Source: Mugil cephalus (taxonomy: Eukaryota > Chordata > Actinopteri > Mugiliformes > Mugilidae). Taken from it: a stretch of 64,000 nucleotides of DNA. The DNA is taken from contig NC_061772.1 in assembly GCF_022458985.1 (NCBI RefSeq), forward strand, positions 26,037,501 to 26,101,500, given 5' to 3'. The position numbers were made by a program, and so were the translations under genes. How positions within the stretch are numbered: position 1 is the first letter of the stretch; every line of letters begins with the position of its first letter. The notes beneath the pieces are model-generated. The model was not told the DNA's origin. It was given only the letters and a program-made list of their open reading frames with translations, and ran no database searches. Shown piece after piece: positions 15,131 to 29,651 of this stretch.

Positions 15131-15637
15131 TGCACCGATCAGGTATAACATTATGACCGCCTCCCTAATAATTGCGTCGGTCTCCCTTGTGTCTCCAAAA
15201 CAGTTGTGACTCATCGGAAGGTACATATAATCTCATACATTTTAAAGTCAGTTTATTCCACAAGTTTGTGGTCATATACGATGATCAGTATCAGCCATAA
15301 CATTACGACCACCTTCCCGATTAAACCTTCAAAACGGCCGTGACTCATCAGAGAATGGATCAGATCAGTTCGGAGGCCGGGGTCAACACCTTGTGCTGTT
15401 CTGCGGTGTTTTCGCATGTGGGTCAGGCTGCATCCCGCTGCCATCAAAGAGTGTCATTGCTGTGGGGGGGTGGGAGGTGGGTGCCTGGTCTGGTTTAGGC
15501 GGATGCTACATGTCTAAGTAACGTCCAAACGAAGGAAAAGAAGTTTCCCAGCAGAACAATGAATTGTCACAAGTTGGTTTAAACGTTATTTACTTCTCCT
15601 GTCAGTGGTCTTAATGTTGTGGCTGATCAGTGTACAT
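15131..15637. mobile_element. Short DNA transposon of the CATAACATTATGACC family
   Basis: The left end TGCACCGATCAGGTATAACATTATGACC and the right end, read on the other strand as TGTACACTGATCAGCCACAACATTAAGACC, are inverted repeats of about 28 bp. A partial extra copy of the end lies at about 15282-15312, pointing to a nested or duplicated structure. No transposase is encoded. It lies in the intron between the candidate upstream exon and first certain exon of mettl21c. Confidence 0.6.
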
Positions 15638-15885
15638 ACTGAGAGTCTGTTACTTATATGCTATTGTAGCTTCGGCTTTTATCCAGCATTTATTTTTTTA
15701 TTCTAACTTTAGTTTCATGCAGAACAACAAGCATAAAACCTCTGTTTATAATCATGTAGAGAAGATCAGTGCAGTCACAGCCCCATTACCAAACACGTCC
15801 CATGCCCCCTAACACACACACATATTCAGTATCATTTTTAAAAGTTAAATACTTATACTGAAAACTTAAAACCCATGCAACTTAC

Positions 15886-15978
15886 CTGTGACCTCTCGAC
15901 TCACCCGCCAAAGATATCGGGGCCGACTCGAACTGCATCTGGAGACCTGGGACGGCGAGGTTATAGAGTCTCAGCATC
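15886..15978 (-). CDS. mettl21c: Candidate upstream coding exon of mettl21c
   Basis: Read on the minus strand, TCCTGCAG precedes this segment and GTAAGT follows it, giving a good exon. An ATG at 15977 opens at once and stays open to the donor. It then joins in frame, through an acceptor at 15088-15089 (exon starting 15087), to the ATG at 15077 via residues RAFQMDT. If used, METTL21C would gain 34 residues, beginning MLRLYNLAVPG. It may equally be a 5' UTR exon, with translation starting at 15077. Only its splice sites and reading frame support it; I recall no orthologous sequence for it. Confidence 0.45.
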
Positions 15979-15999
15979 CTGCAGGACACACCCATCATC

Positions 16000-17239
16000 A
16001 TCACAAGGGCACAAGGGTATTTTTAGAGCCCTGCTCGCTTAGAAATCGACACAGGCTGCATACGAGGGCAGAGCGCACGTAGATATTAACACAACGAGTC
16101 GAGGTGGGGGCCGAGAGGAGAAGGGGCAGAATGGCGGGAATGCGATGATATCAACAGGTCTTGGATCCAGTGATGTTCAGGGACTTCTCTGCTGGAGCCG
16201 ACCGCTGGTCTGCGACCTCGCGCTGGATACGCAAACAAGGGAAGACTAATCCTTTAAACTCGGCTTTGAAACAGTTCACAGCTTGTTTAGGATTTGGCCA
16301 CGAATGTGACTTGTTATGCTCCTAATGCATCACTTTTCCTCTGCAGTCTAAAATAGTCACAGGGTCGGGGGCACAGTGGAAGATAAGCCCACTGAGAAAG
16401 CAGGACCATACGCGATTTGTGTTTGGCATGAACGCGTCTTGGCGGAGAGCTGGCCGAATGTTGGTGTGTTATCACGAAACCATTTCAAACTCGCACGCCC
16501 CACAATGTCTATCGAATCTTGTAATCCCCTCTATTTTGCATTAATGAATGGTTTGTAAGTCGCTGTAGACGCAGCTATAAAAGGACATGTTTACTTGTGT
16601 GGACACCCATAAGTGGAGGCTGCAGCATAAATAGAAAATGAACAGCGAAAAAGCAGCTGTGATCATATGAAATACATCTGCATGGGATTATTGTGTATTA
16701 ATTGACATTTAAAGTCTTATAAATGGCAAAATAAGAGATATAATTGCAATTCAGAAAAAAAAAATTGAAATAAATAAATAAATTACATGCTTGCTTTTGC
16801 CACACTGGCCCCAAATGGCTTCGCGCCATCGCTTTACCAGAGATGGGAGGTAACGGGATCAGACTGGCATGCAATCCCCATATATCAAGGCCCTGAAAAA
16901 ATAAGGCCACTGCAGTAACATGAACCTCAATTAGACGTCCCTCGGTCGCATTTTAACAGCCTCTGTCCATAAAGTATCACCATCCCGGTGTGTCAGGTAT
17001 CGTCTGACTAAGTCCACTCACATCCCAAGATGTGAAATTCATCCCGGGATCCTGGGGGTGCTCTGGTGCTTTGACAGGCAGTGTGCGTGGGGATTAGGTC
17101 ATTGCCCAGCTGTGTCACGGATGTGAAGTAAGACCCGTCACGCCCCGATGACAGCGGCGGCTCCTCGGTTCACCCAAAGGTTGTTTGCTTGCTTTTAAGC
17201 GGCTGTCGAAAGAGCGGCGACGTTAACTGAGATCCCCCC

Positions 17240-17274
<35 letters not shown>

Positions 17275-18400
17275 GGACGCAGGCAATTTTCAGCTGCTGC
17301 GTGTTTGTTTGTCTTGACAATGTTGGCGACATTCACCGCCCTCCGCTCGGATAATGCCGCCCCTTCTCTTTCATCCAGTTCATCTCCTGCGGGCCAAACG
17401 GAACATATCAGGGCAAATTGTCAAGTGCAAGAAAACCACCCTGAAAATGCTCAAGGATTTGGAGTCAGAAATAGACACCAGGTTTCATAGGTCACATGAA
17501 CAGTAAGTGACTCGCTCCAAGATAATCAAGCTAACTGGTTAGTCTCCACTTTCTGCATGACTTTGGCGGCACAAACACCCCGACGCGGCCGTGAACTTCA
17601 ATTTGACCTCCTTGAAATGTTTTCCAGGTGAAGTGTTAACCTCTACTTGGCCATCGTTGATGGAAGCTTTTGACAATGCTGGCGACAACCTGATGGGCGA
17701 CTTGAACTTGACTATCGACCTCCTCTTCCTGTATTGGCACACCGATGTGATGCAAGGCTATGAAAAGGGAGGGATAGGTGTTGAAACCATTCTTCCATTC
17801 TATAGTTAGCTTTCGTACTCCGCGTGTCACTGCCCCAGCTCTTATTGTAAATTTGATTAGTGAATCATAAAACTAAACTAAAAGGTTTTAAAATCATGCA
17901 GTGGTCCTGTAAGCCCACTCAATAATAGATGCACAGCATCGACGCGCTGTATCGTCCCTTTTTAACGATGATATCCAGTTGTTATTCTCTTAAATCTCTT
18001 CGAGCTGACATCCACAGACATCTGCAAAATGCATTGGTAATCTGTTCACCAGCCAATTATTTCTTTCACACACTGTGGCTACACATGCAGTGTATAAATT
18101 ATGGAGAATAATTGGTGAATATATATTTATAGATAATACTGATTCCTGACGGGCTTCTGCAGGCTTTCTGGTCTCTTCTACCGGTAATAAAACCTGATCA
18201 TAGCGCGCATACTCACACAGCAACAAACCCCCTATTTAAAAATCTATTCGGTCATCAGAAATCCACTGGAAAAATCCAGAGCCGATGCGTTTGCCCACAT
18301 TGTGAGTGCTGTGAGCTCACCGGACCGAAACAACAAAGTGAGCCTGAAGTACCGGAGATTGATGACACCCAGTGGGAGGTTTATCCCTGAATGTGGGGCC
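16000..18400. other. Gene-free stretch between mettl21c and mettl21e
   Basis: No exon recognised on either strand. It holds a C-run and (CA)n microsatellite at 17236-17273, and AT-rich DNA around 16690-16800. It probably includes the mettl21c promoter. Short open frames near 17300-17830 have no recognisable domain. Confidence 0.55.
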
Positions 18401-18412
18401 CCCGGGCGGATT

Positions 18413-18418
18413 TTTATT
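18413..18418 (-). terminator. Likely mettl21e polyadenylation signal
   Basis: AATAAA on the minus strand, about 45 bases after the mettl21e stop codon, implying a very short 3' UTR. Confidence 0.6.
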
Positions 18419-18460
18419 ATTCAGAAGTCACAGACACACCAACGTAACAAACAGTAAACA

Positions 18461-20653
<2,193 letters not shown>

Positions 20654-21141
20654 GTCAGAGGGGCGAGAGCGCCCAAATGAGGAGTTCTGCGGGGGGAAAG
20701 GCTATACGAGCCTCAGCGGTCCAGAATAAAGTCCTTTGGATTCGGGTCAGCGCGGTTCGTGACCTCCAGCGGGTTTTAAGTTACACGCAAACACAGAGTT
20801 TCCTCACTTCTTGCCCAACAATCCCACAGCGAGCCTCAACTCCACCCCATGTTTCTAGCTGCCTGTGGGCAACGATTTAAACCGCTACCCAAAGCAGAAA
20901 CGGTGACTGACAGCAGCAGCTGCCCTGCTGGGACCCGGAGAGAGGAGGGGAGGAGTGACGGCTTTTAGGTCAAGATAGATGGAACAACAAAACACACACA
21001 ATTTACCAGCAAGTTAAGATAGAATATGATGCACAGACGAAAGTAGATATTTATGCATATATTGTGCGTGGGTTTGCATTGAAGTGCCTGCAGAAGTGAA
21101 AGGTGAGTTATGTGCAACTTCAAAAGGATGCATCACAAAGA

Positions 21142-21147
21142 TTTATT
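21142..21147 (-). terminator. Likely ercc5 polyadenylation signal
   Basis: AATAAA on the minus strand, 169 bases after the ercc5 stop codon. Confidence 0.6.
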
Positions 21148-21315
21148 ACAAAATAATGCCCTCACTCTCTCACATTTACCCCTAAACACAAACAGTTTAC
21201 AAAATTCATATTCATATCACAGAAAAGTTCGTCAGTTAAACTCACAAATATCAAACATAACATCACACACACACTGGTTTTCAATTCATGTTTGTTTGTG
21301 TTCAGTTTGACGTCC

Positions 21316-23237
21316 TCACGTCTTCTTCGCCCTGCCCCGTCCTCTCGCCCGTCCTCTCCCCCTGGAGCTCTTCGCCCCGCCGCGGCCTCGGCGGTTGCCC
21401 TCGAACACGGAGCGAGCGGTAACCATGGCGACCCGCTGACCTCCATCGCTGTCCTCCCCGGAGCTGCTGCTGGTGCTGCTCGTCGTCGTCGCCTTCTGAG
21501 GGGGAGTCCTGGTGGACTGAGGGACGGTCTTTACCGGCAGCGAGTCCAGACTGGAGCCGGAGCCGACGTCCTTGAGGGGTGTAAGAGGAAACTCGGTGAC
21601 CTCTGAACCCAGAAACCCTCCTCCCGCCACCGGCCGCCCCTCTTCCTTCCCTCCTCCTCCTTTCTTCGGAGTCCCTTTCTTCAATTTGGACGGGGGAGGC
21701 ATTTCCTCCTCGCCGTCTTCCTCCTCCTCCTCCTCCTCTTCCTCCTCGTCTCCTCCTTCCCTCTCCTTTCTCTTCATGCAGGTCACCGCTCGGCGAAGTC
21801 TCTGGCTGCGGATCGCCTGCTTTTCATGTTGCTCCATGCGGAAGAACGAGTCGATCCGCAGCTGGGTCTGAAATAAAAAAAAAATAATTCAAAATGTAAC
21901 ACAAACTTAATGGAGATGTTCAAGAGAGTGGGACAAATAATAAGAGCTAATAAACACTGTTAGCCACCATAGCAGAAAGTATACTGTACATAGTTGAAGT
22001 ATTTATTAAAGTAAAGTTTTGGGTTGCTTTGTATTTGTGCTACAGTTCCTTTCATCCTTTATTTTAACAAACTACCTGAGCTATTCATTTATTACTTTTC
22101 ACATTCATTATTACACAGGATGAGATGTTACAATCCCTTGTGCCCAAATCCCAGACAAAACACATTTAGAAGCCAAGTCCCACTGAAGAGTCGACCAGCA
22201 GGTTAGCAGTCAGCTACCAGCTAGCAACCAACAAGAAGACACCAGCTAACTAGCCTAGCCTAACAGCTAGCAAGCAGTGTGCAGCACATCACTGGGGTTT
22301 TCAAGTGGGCATCTCCCTTCACCGATTAAGTTATGTTAGGCCCACGACACCTTAAGAAGTCCTGGAGTCCTGGTGTCACCCCCCCTTCACCACCGCGTGA
22401 CTTTCAACCACCGAGAGATTAGCTTAGTCCTTTTTACTGCTATTCACCAGAATAAACAATTCAGTCAAATCAGTGGTGAGGGTGGGGGAATAAGGAAACA
22501 AACCCAGGTTCATTCATGCTTTCAGTTCGTTTATTTTAACTTAAACATCTTAGCTTGTAACTAAACTACTTACTCATTAATTTTGATTCATTTCAGTCAA
22601 CTTAATAAATAGTTTCCTCCAAGCTAACTGTCTGAATTTACAGAGCTAGCTTACAAACTATGTTAACTCTTAATTATTTCACCTATTTCAACTAGCTTGT
22701 TCCTTACTTTGTCTCCTACTGGGACATGTTCACTATACATTACTGTTTCTCTATTTAAAATGTTTGTTCACATCTAATCATTTATCTGTGTATTTAGCTA
22801 AGTTAACCACATCAATTAGGCCCTGACTCGTCCAAGTCCAGTGTTTCAGCCATTTATCCGTCATCTGCAGCCATTTAAACTGGTAATTAATGATATTTAG
22901 AGCTATTTTCTACTATTTATATGTAGCCAATAATTTTAGCTGACAGGTACGGAACTTCTCTTTTGTTAAGGGGCCACAACTAAGTCATGTTCATGGGCAG
23001 TTCACTGGTTACTTATTTTTACTCCTGTTTGGTTGTTTGCTGCACAAGTACCTGCATGATATATTTTCTGATGAAATCTTAACATCACTATTTTCGGATG
23101 AGTTACCTTCTGAGTGTTAAGCTGCTTGATCACGGGCAGAAGCGCCTCCTCTGTCCTCCGACTGTTCCAGCCAAAACGACTCAGGCAGAATGTGAACGAC
23201 TGGTTAAAGAAACTTTTTATACATTTACGGGCGCAAA

Positions 23238-23282
<45 letters not shown>

Positions 23283-26200
23283 ACACACGTCTGCACACCC
23301 AGATAGAGGATATTCTTTGATCATGTCGAGCTGCGGGCGCCCCCACATGAAGGAGCTGTCGGACTCGTCGACAGCGGGCTGCAGGTAGGCCTGGGCCACA
23401 GCCGGGTTGGGAAATCCAGGCTGCAGTTTCAGGTCTTTCAGCTTCTTCTTCACCTTCGTGTGTCGAGGATCGGCCACGAGACGCTTTTTTTCCTGAACCT
23501 CAGACCACCAGTTACTGAGGAGAGGAACGCATTTAGATACAGAAACCATCCATACTTCTAACTTTTATTATTACACCTAAGGTTCACAGTAAAAGATTAT
23601 CAACACCCGCGCCCTGTTTGAGACAATGTTTTGTCCCTCAAGCTATGTTCCTTACGCACATATTTCTTCCCTTTTTTCTACTTTTCACTTTGTTCTTTAT
23701 TAGTTCTGTTGTTTTACCTTAAAACCTCAATAAACCGTACCCCTAATCTCTTGTGGATCATTAAAAGTCTATTTGTCTAAGTGATAAAAAACAGAAACCA
23801 TCAAGAAGTGCAATATTTTTGCAAACATAACACATATTTATTGCAAATATAAGTGGATACCTGAACTGCGTTAGCGGCTCTAACCCCGGCCCTGGAAACT
23901 CATTCAGTATCTCCATGCCAGTGACGTATCCAACCCCCGGCACGCCTTCTGTGTAGTCACTTCCGAGCAGGTAAGCAAGATTAATCATTTTAGTCCTGTC
24001 CAGACCTGAATGAAAGAGAAAAAGATAAATAAAAAAAAAGAAAAAAAGAGGTGAGATAAAAAGGTTACCAAACGGTGAGGAAGAGACGAGACCTCGTGCT
24101 GTGTGATTTAGTTGCCTGTTAATTGGCGCCAACGCCAACACCTGTCTCTGATATGTGCAATATTAGCTTATCAAATTCCTGTGGTGATGTGTTATCTTCG
24201 CACTATTCGAACACTTTACGCACAGGAAAATAACACCTACTGCTGCGGCAGCTGTGCAGATAAAACTGCCTGCAGATAAAACTGCTTGCAGTTTTTTGGT
24301 AGATTTGAAAACGTGTTAAATGTGGACTGTTTAGCCGCTGACCCAGCTGGTTCTGCAGGTCACTGTACTGGTAGTGTTCCACGTATTTGTTCTGGTTGAA
24401 GAAGTTCTTGTACACGTGCCGCCCTCCGAACAGCCACACGTCCGAGTCGTCCGTGATGGTGCCGTGAGTCTGGTCGGCGCGGTCCAGAGCGGCGCACTGG
24501 GCCTCGGCCTCCATCGGCGCCACGAGGAACGGCACGCCGAACAGACGCAGCAGCTCCTGGTTAAAAACAGGAAAACAGTTCATCCGTCACTATGGTACAT
24601 CGTTTTGAGAGATTACTTTTGCCAGAATTTCATAGTGTGACTTTAGGACAACAATCTTACATTTACAACCCCTTGGATGATAACAAACTTTATGCTCACG
24701 CTTCTCTGATCATCTCAGATAACGGCCTGTAGTTATCCACTCCTACATGAATGAACAATACTCCAAATTGTCTATGATTCCTCTTATATTCTCAAACTGT
24801 CCTGTAAGTCCTTCAGATTTGCTCTGGAGGTTTCAGGCCTGATTTTGTAAAGCGTCTCGAGACAATTTCTACTGTTATTGACGCTATAGAAATAAAATTG
24901 AATTGAGTTAGCTTCTTGTCATGACGGGATTAGCAGAGTTCAGCCACTTAGCAGGTTTTATTTTGGCGGTGATGTTATAAAGTGATGTATTAAATGCTGG
25001 TGCCTGGTGGCTTTAAATGTGTGAGCGAGCTGGCAAACACATCACACACAGGGCGACTCAGGGAATGTCTGGCAGAGGCGCTACAGAGAAATGTATCCCC
25101 CCAACCTGCTCTGGCCCATCTCCGTCCAGCGACAGTGCCTGAAAATTTATGTGTATTTTTCTTGTAAATCTCATCCGTCAACTGCTTTCTTAATGCGTGA
25201 GCCGCCTGTGCGTCTTCGGCTGCGTAAACAGCGGCTTTTGCGTCACCTGGCTTTCCAGGTACATCTGACCGGTGACCGTGTTCGCCATCCTCTCCTGCTG
25301 CTGCTTCTGCTCCCTCAGGCTGCTCTGCTGCGCCTGCAAAGAGCTCTCCAGAGCCTGCAGCTCGTCCTGCAGCACAACACAACACACACGCACACATGCA
25401 CACATGCATCAGAGCTGCCACGTACACGTTAATCTGCCCAACAGCTGCGTCTGAAATGCAGACTACTGCAACGTTAAGAGAAATCACGTTAAAAAAAAAT
25501 CACAAATTAAATTCAAACCATCAAACTTTTATCATATAAAACCATTTTTTACATTACTACATTGTTTACATTTTGTTTGTAGTACTATTGGAATATTGTA
25601 CTATAATATTGTACTATTTTTTATGTGTTGTATTGACACATGTTCCTGTTATTTTTACCGCCCCATTTTAGCCAGTGGACTAATTTACTACTGCATGCTC
25701 CAGAGTGATCATATGACAGAGGAATGACCACCTCTCTGACGCTGTTTCAACATAAACTGAACATTATATATATCCATTAGATATATCCATCATGTGGATT
25801 TAATACAGGACTGTTATATCACATGCTTTAATTCCCACTGGTGTATCTAATAAACTGGCAAGTTTTAAAAAAAAAGCTGCAAAGTTTCAGTTCTAGGAAG
25901 CAGGAAGTAGAAAAGATACAAACCAAATCAAAGTGTTCCCATTCATTGGCGGCTGGAGTTTGTTTCGCCTCCGTCTCCGTTTCCTGCTCCAGTTCGCTCT
26001 CTTCACTTTGCTCCTGCTTGTCGTCTTTTTCCTCTGAATCCGGAGCAGCATCTGGTTGACTGTCACCCTCTGCCAGGCTTTCCCCTCCATCTTTCACACC
26101 ATCTCTATCACGTGCAGGTTTTTTCTCTCCAACTATTACCAGCGAATCATCTGCTTCCTCCTCTGCAGATTCTTCCTCCGACACCTCAACAAAGCTTTCT

Positions 26201-29200
26201 GAGGAAACACACAACACACACAAGCAGCATGTTTTAAACCAGCTGCAGGTTTAAGATGTAACGAGTGCAGTGGGTCCCACCACCTGTAGCTGTACCTTCT
26301 GACTCCTCGCTGCTCTCTGACTTCATGTCATCTCCGTTCGTCTCCTCTGAAGTGAGCTTTTTATCTTCTCGTTCTGAGATCACAGGATGAACTTCAGCCT
26401 CTGCACTGAGAGGTTTCACACACAGCTCAGGGGAGAGATCGATGGGTGATGATTCTCCTCTCTCAGGCTCTTCTTCCTTCTCGGTTTGGCCGCTACTTTC
26501 TGCCCTTATGTTCCCCATCGACTCCATCGCCGCTTTGTTTCTCTGTCCAATCACTTCCTCCATCTCATCTTCAGAACTGCTGTCAAGCAAACGGTCTTTA
26601 ACGTGCAAACTTAGGCCAGCTTGGCTCTTATTAAAATCTGATTTCTCTCTCGGTTTCCTGTCTTCTTCCTCTGAGCTGCCGACGACCACGTGCGTCTCAG
26701 GATGAACAGTCGCCTGCGGTTTGGTGTGGGAGCTCCCCGTCTCGTTCAGACGTTCGGCGGTTCCATCTCCCTCCTCGGTCAGAGCTCGCTGGATCGCCAG
26801 CAGCGTACGCGGGGACACGCCGCCGTTCTCCTCATCGGGGCCCGCCTTCTCCTCGTCCGAGCTGTCGTTCATAGCGGCCTGGATGGCGCTGAGCGTCCGA
26901 GGCGACGGTGGTGACGACTCTCCCCGAGGCGGTTTCGACTCAGAGGGTTTGGAGTCTTCTGAAGTGGTGGCCCGCGCTTCCTCCTCCTTTTCTTCCTCCT
27001 CCTCCTCCTCCTCCTCCTCACAGACGGGACGCCACAGGGGCTCGGGTTTGTCCGCCGCCCGTTTCCTGCAGCCCGACAGGGAGCTCCCGGACCAGGGCGC
27101 GGCCGCAGGTTGACTCTCGGAGGCAGTCTCACTCTTTTTGGAGCCTTGCATGTGAAAACAAAGAAATTATTTTTACTTTCATTTATTTTTTTATTTGTTT
27201 GTTTGCAGCATGTACTGAGAGTGGAACTATTCATAACAATAAAGCAGCTGCAGCATTCAACTGATTACACTATAACAATGGTTTCCTAGTCTTAGTAAAC
27301 TCTTGTAGTACTCCAGAAATGGGGTTAAGTTTCCTTAAAAGACTGCTGAGAGTCTTTAAAGGCGCATGTAATTTTCTCAAGTTTCAGAAAGTGCATAATA
27401 TCTCTAAATTTTCTTGGAAAGCTGGGTGGTGTTTGCTCATTCAATGTGAGAAGTATGAGGCATCTTGCAATTAGGGAAGGGAAAGTTATGACTATGCGAG
27501 TTTTGCCTTTAAACATATCACCACAGGTGACTCACCTTTTATAAGAATATAGTGCGAATTGTCTTCTGAAACCAGTCGATGTGACTCCACGCTGTGACTC
27601 TGCTGGTCTCCGCCCTCCTCGTAGAGCTGCGGCGCGTTGCCGGCGCGCTGCTGGCTCATCTCTTTCTCCACACACTCCAGACGCTGGTTCAGACGGTTCC
27701 TCTGCAGCAGACCGGCCAGCTGGTACTGGGAAAAGTCCCCTGAATGCTGAGGGGGGAGCGTGGAGCGGAGGAGTCAGCGTTTGAGTGTAACGAAGACGGA
27801 GCCAATTGTGCTCGACTGTGGGCGAAATGTACCTCTGGAGGTTTGTGAAACATGGTCCGCCGTCTTTTAGCGAACTCCTTCATGTCTTTGAGTATCTCGT
27901 GTTTCATTTCGGGGGGCAGGCTGGCAAAGTCCTCTGAGTTGATGTCCACTGAGTTGGGGTTGTCAAAAAATTCTCCCTGAGACACAACGAGAAATCCAGC
28001 TTAAACTGTCATATACAAAGAAAGGCTGCCAACGTACAGTACTAATATACATATAAAATACCTTCAGAACAAGTGACTTGTAGCGGTGAGTGTGTATTAG
28101 TTGATGCTTTTCGGGAAGTGAATATTTTACCTGACATGCGTGATGACTGTCAACCATGTACCCCAACTCTGTCTCTTCTTCCCCTTCCCCCTCCTCCTCC
28201 TCCTCCTCTGAGCTGCAAAGAGCAGGGATCACATTAAAACGATTATAGACCCAGTATTTAAGGTAAAAATACATGCATGCATGGTTAACATTAGCTTGTC
28301 CCTGAGTAAACAAAAGGAGAATTTGGTGTGAAAAAGAAAAGAAAAAAAAAACACAAAGAAAAAGCAAACCTGCTTTTAGATTTCTCCTCCGGAGGCGGCA
28401 GCGCTGGAAGAACGTACATGTCGTCGATCTCATCTCTCCTCACGCTTGAGAGGCTGGGCAGAGGATCCTTACTGAGGAGAAATGTGGGATACTTTAGACA
28501 GAAGCACTGAGAACTCAATGATTGTTTATTCTTTATTCTTTATTCGGATCCCCATTAGCTGCCACTCTTCCTGGCGTCCGCGTACCACAAAGTGATACAA
28601 AAGCACAATGTATTACACAGACATCTGAACCAAGAAGTTGAAAACGTTTACAGGACAAAAACAAAACATATCACGTAGATGTCAATTAAGTGATCCAAAT
28701 TAAAAACACTTCCATGCAAAAGTCTAATAAACCGTTCATTAGTATCTCATTCCCTCATAGATGGTGAAGTTGCTTGTTGTTACTGTAATAGTCTCTCATA
28801 GCTTCCTTGGGACTTGCCTTGCAGAGTAAATTGGTGATTGTCCCAGGTAACATACTCCACATTGTGATTCAATACATTCAAAACCGATATTGCATCGGAA
28901 GAAAAAATATCGATATATTGCCATATCGATATTTTTTTCCCATCCCTTTTTAATTTATGCAGAGAAAAAAAATCCTTTTGCCAAATTATTCTGATCACCT
29001 AGGGATGAGTGCTTTTCACCCCCCTACGACTCCTTCCTTACCTGTTATCTCCAAGTGCAGCTTTGATGGCTTGTCTCTTCAGGAAGGTCTTAAGAAGCTT
29101 CTCATTTGTCTGCTTGGACTCACGGGTCAACTCCTCTTTCCTCTGCCTCCTCAGAGCCTGCAGGAGACCCCCGGTGAAAGCAAGGACGGAAGACAGGACA

Positions 29201-29651
29201 CTAGATATTCTCAGCTTTGCAACTGTGATATTCAAAATCTGTTTCTTCCTCATGCATCCCACTTACCAGGGTCTGCTTCTTCAGCAGCGGTGCGTCCCCG
29301 TCAAACACAAAGACGGGCCTGATGCGGAAGAAGAGCAGCTTACAGATGCGGTTGAAGAGGGTGAGGAGGTGCGCGTTCTGGACGCTGTTGCCTTCACGGT
29401 CCCTCACCCCCTTCACTGCCTGGTTGAGCCATATGCTGATGTCTGAGGGGGTCTAGTTAAGGTTGAGCTGAGGCTTAACGCAAGTCAGAAACGCACATAT
29501 TAACAAGAAGTGGCAGGACCCTGCTAGAAATACAAATAATGCATCACCTCCAGTTTAGGATACCGACAGCGAGGATCTTCCCTTCCAGTGTCTCAGGGTT
29601 GATGGGTCTCCCTGTGCTCTCCAGTAGCCTCCACAGTCCGTGCACTCCCAT
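21316..29651 (-). CDS. ercc5: DNA repair endonuclease XPG (ERCC5)
   Basis: A structure-specific FEN1-family nuclease that makes the 3' incision in nucleotide excision repair, acting with TFIIH in the nucleus. Fifteen coding exons were placed: 29564-29651, 29267-29442, 29042-29157, 28370-28471, 28131-28212, 27833-27976, 27536-27746, 26296-27144, 25924-26198, 25247-25366, 24343-24556, 23861-24005, 23314-23514, 23107-23191 and 21316-21867. They sum to 3360 bases, 1119 residues (human 1186). XPG-N spans residues 1-98, with [15 protein letters not shown] carrying the catalytic Asp77. The long acidic spacer (exon 26296-27144) has two SPRTL motifs, as in human. XPG-I starts near residue 722, with PMEAEAQCA and [22 protein letters not shown] follows. 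The last exon holds a PCNA-binding box, QLRIDSFF, and a basic Arg/Gly-rich tail as nuclear signal. Introns 1 and 13 look U12-type. Confidence 0.97.
23192..23313 (-). other. U12-type AT-AC intron 13 of ercc5
   Basis: Read on the minus strand, the intron starts ATATCCTCT, close to the U12 5' consensus ATATCCTTT. It carries TTTCTTTAAC (23203-23212), close to the U12 branch consensus TTCCTTAAC, and ends in AC about 12 bases later. Using these borders, the exons join as [11 protein letters not shown], which matches the human IREFCQRYFGW line without a gap. A GT-AG choice gives a poorer join. The 122-base intron also contains a (GT)n microsatellite. Confidence 0.85.
23235..23288. repeat. (CA)n microsatellite inside ercc5 intron 13
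   Basis: A CA run of about 25 units occupying nearly half of the short AT-AC intron. On the gene's strand it reads GTGTGT. Confidence 0.95.
24815..24906 (+). repeat. Non-LTR retrotransposon 3' tail in ercc5 intron
   Basis: TGATTTTGTAAAGCGTCTCGAGACAATTTCT followed by GCTATAGAAATAAAATTGAATTGAG is the familiar 3' end of a teleost non-LTR element with a GAATT repeat tail. Only the tail is present. Confidence 0.6.
28520..28960 (-). repeat. Dispersed repeat in ercc5 intron 3
   Basis: TTATTCGGATCCCCATTAGCTGCCAC at the left is a widespread teleost LINE-related end in reverse orientation. The right part contains an AT-rich palindrome, AAATATCGATATATTG...CATATCGATATTTTT, around 28905-28935. No coding capacity. 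Confidence 0.5.
29443..29563 (-). other. Probable U12-type GT-AG intron 1 of ercc5
   Basis: On the minus strand the 5' site is GTATCCTAAA (U12 consensus GTATCCTTT). ACCTTAACT (29455-29463) matches the U12 branch consensus and sits about 14 bases before the CAG. Joining gives [13 protein letters not shown], as expected for XPG. Confidence 0.75.

Noticed and set aside
16376-17830. Several short open frames between the two methyltransferase genes
   Set aside because: No domain, no consistent splice sites and no similarity I recognise.
23281-23314. GT-AG donor (CTGG then GTGTGC) for ercc5 intron 13
   Set aside because: It can be paired with an in-frame AG, but the join (EYPLSGRFGW) fits XPG worse than the AT-AC join, and U12 donor and branch motifs are both present.
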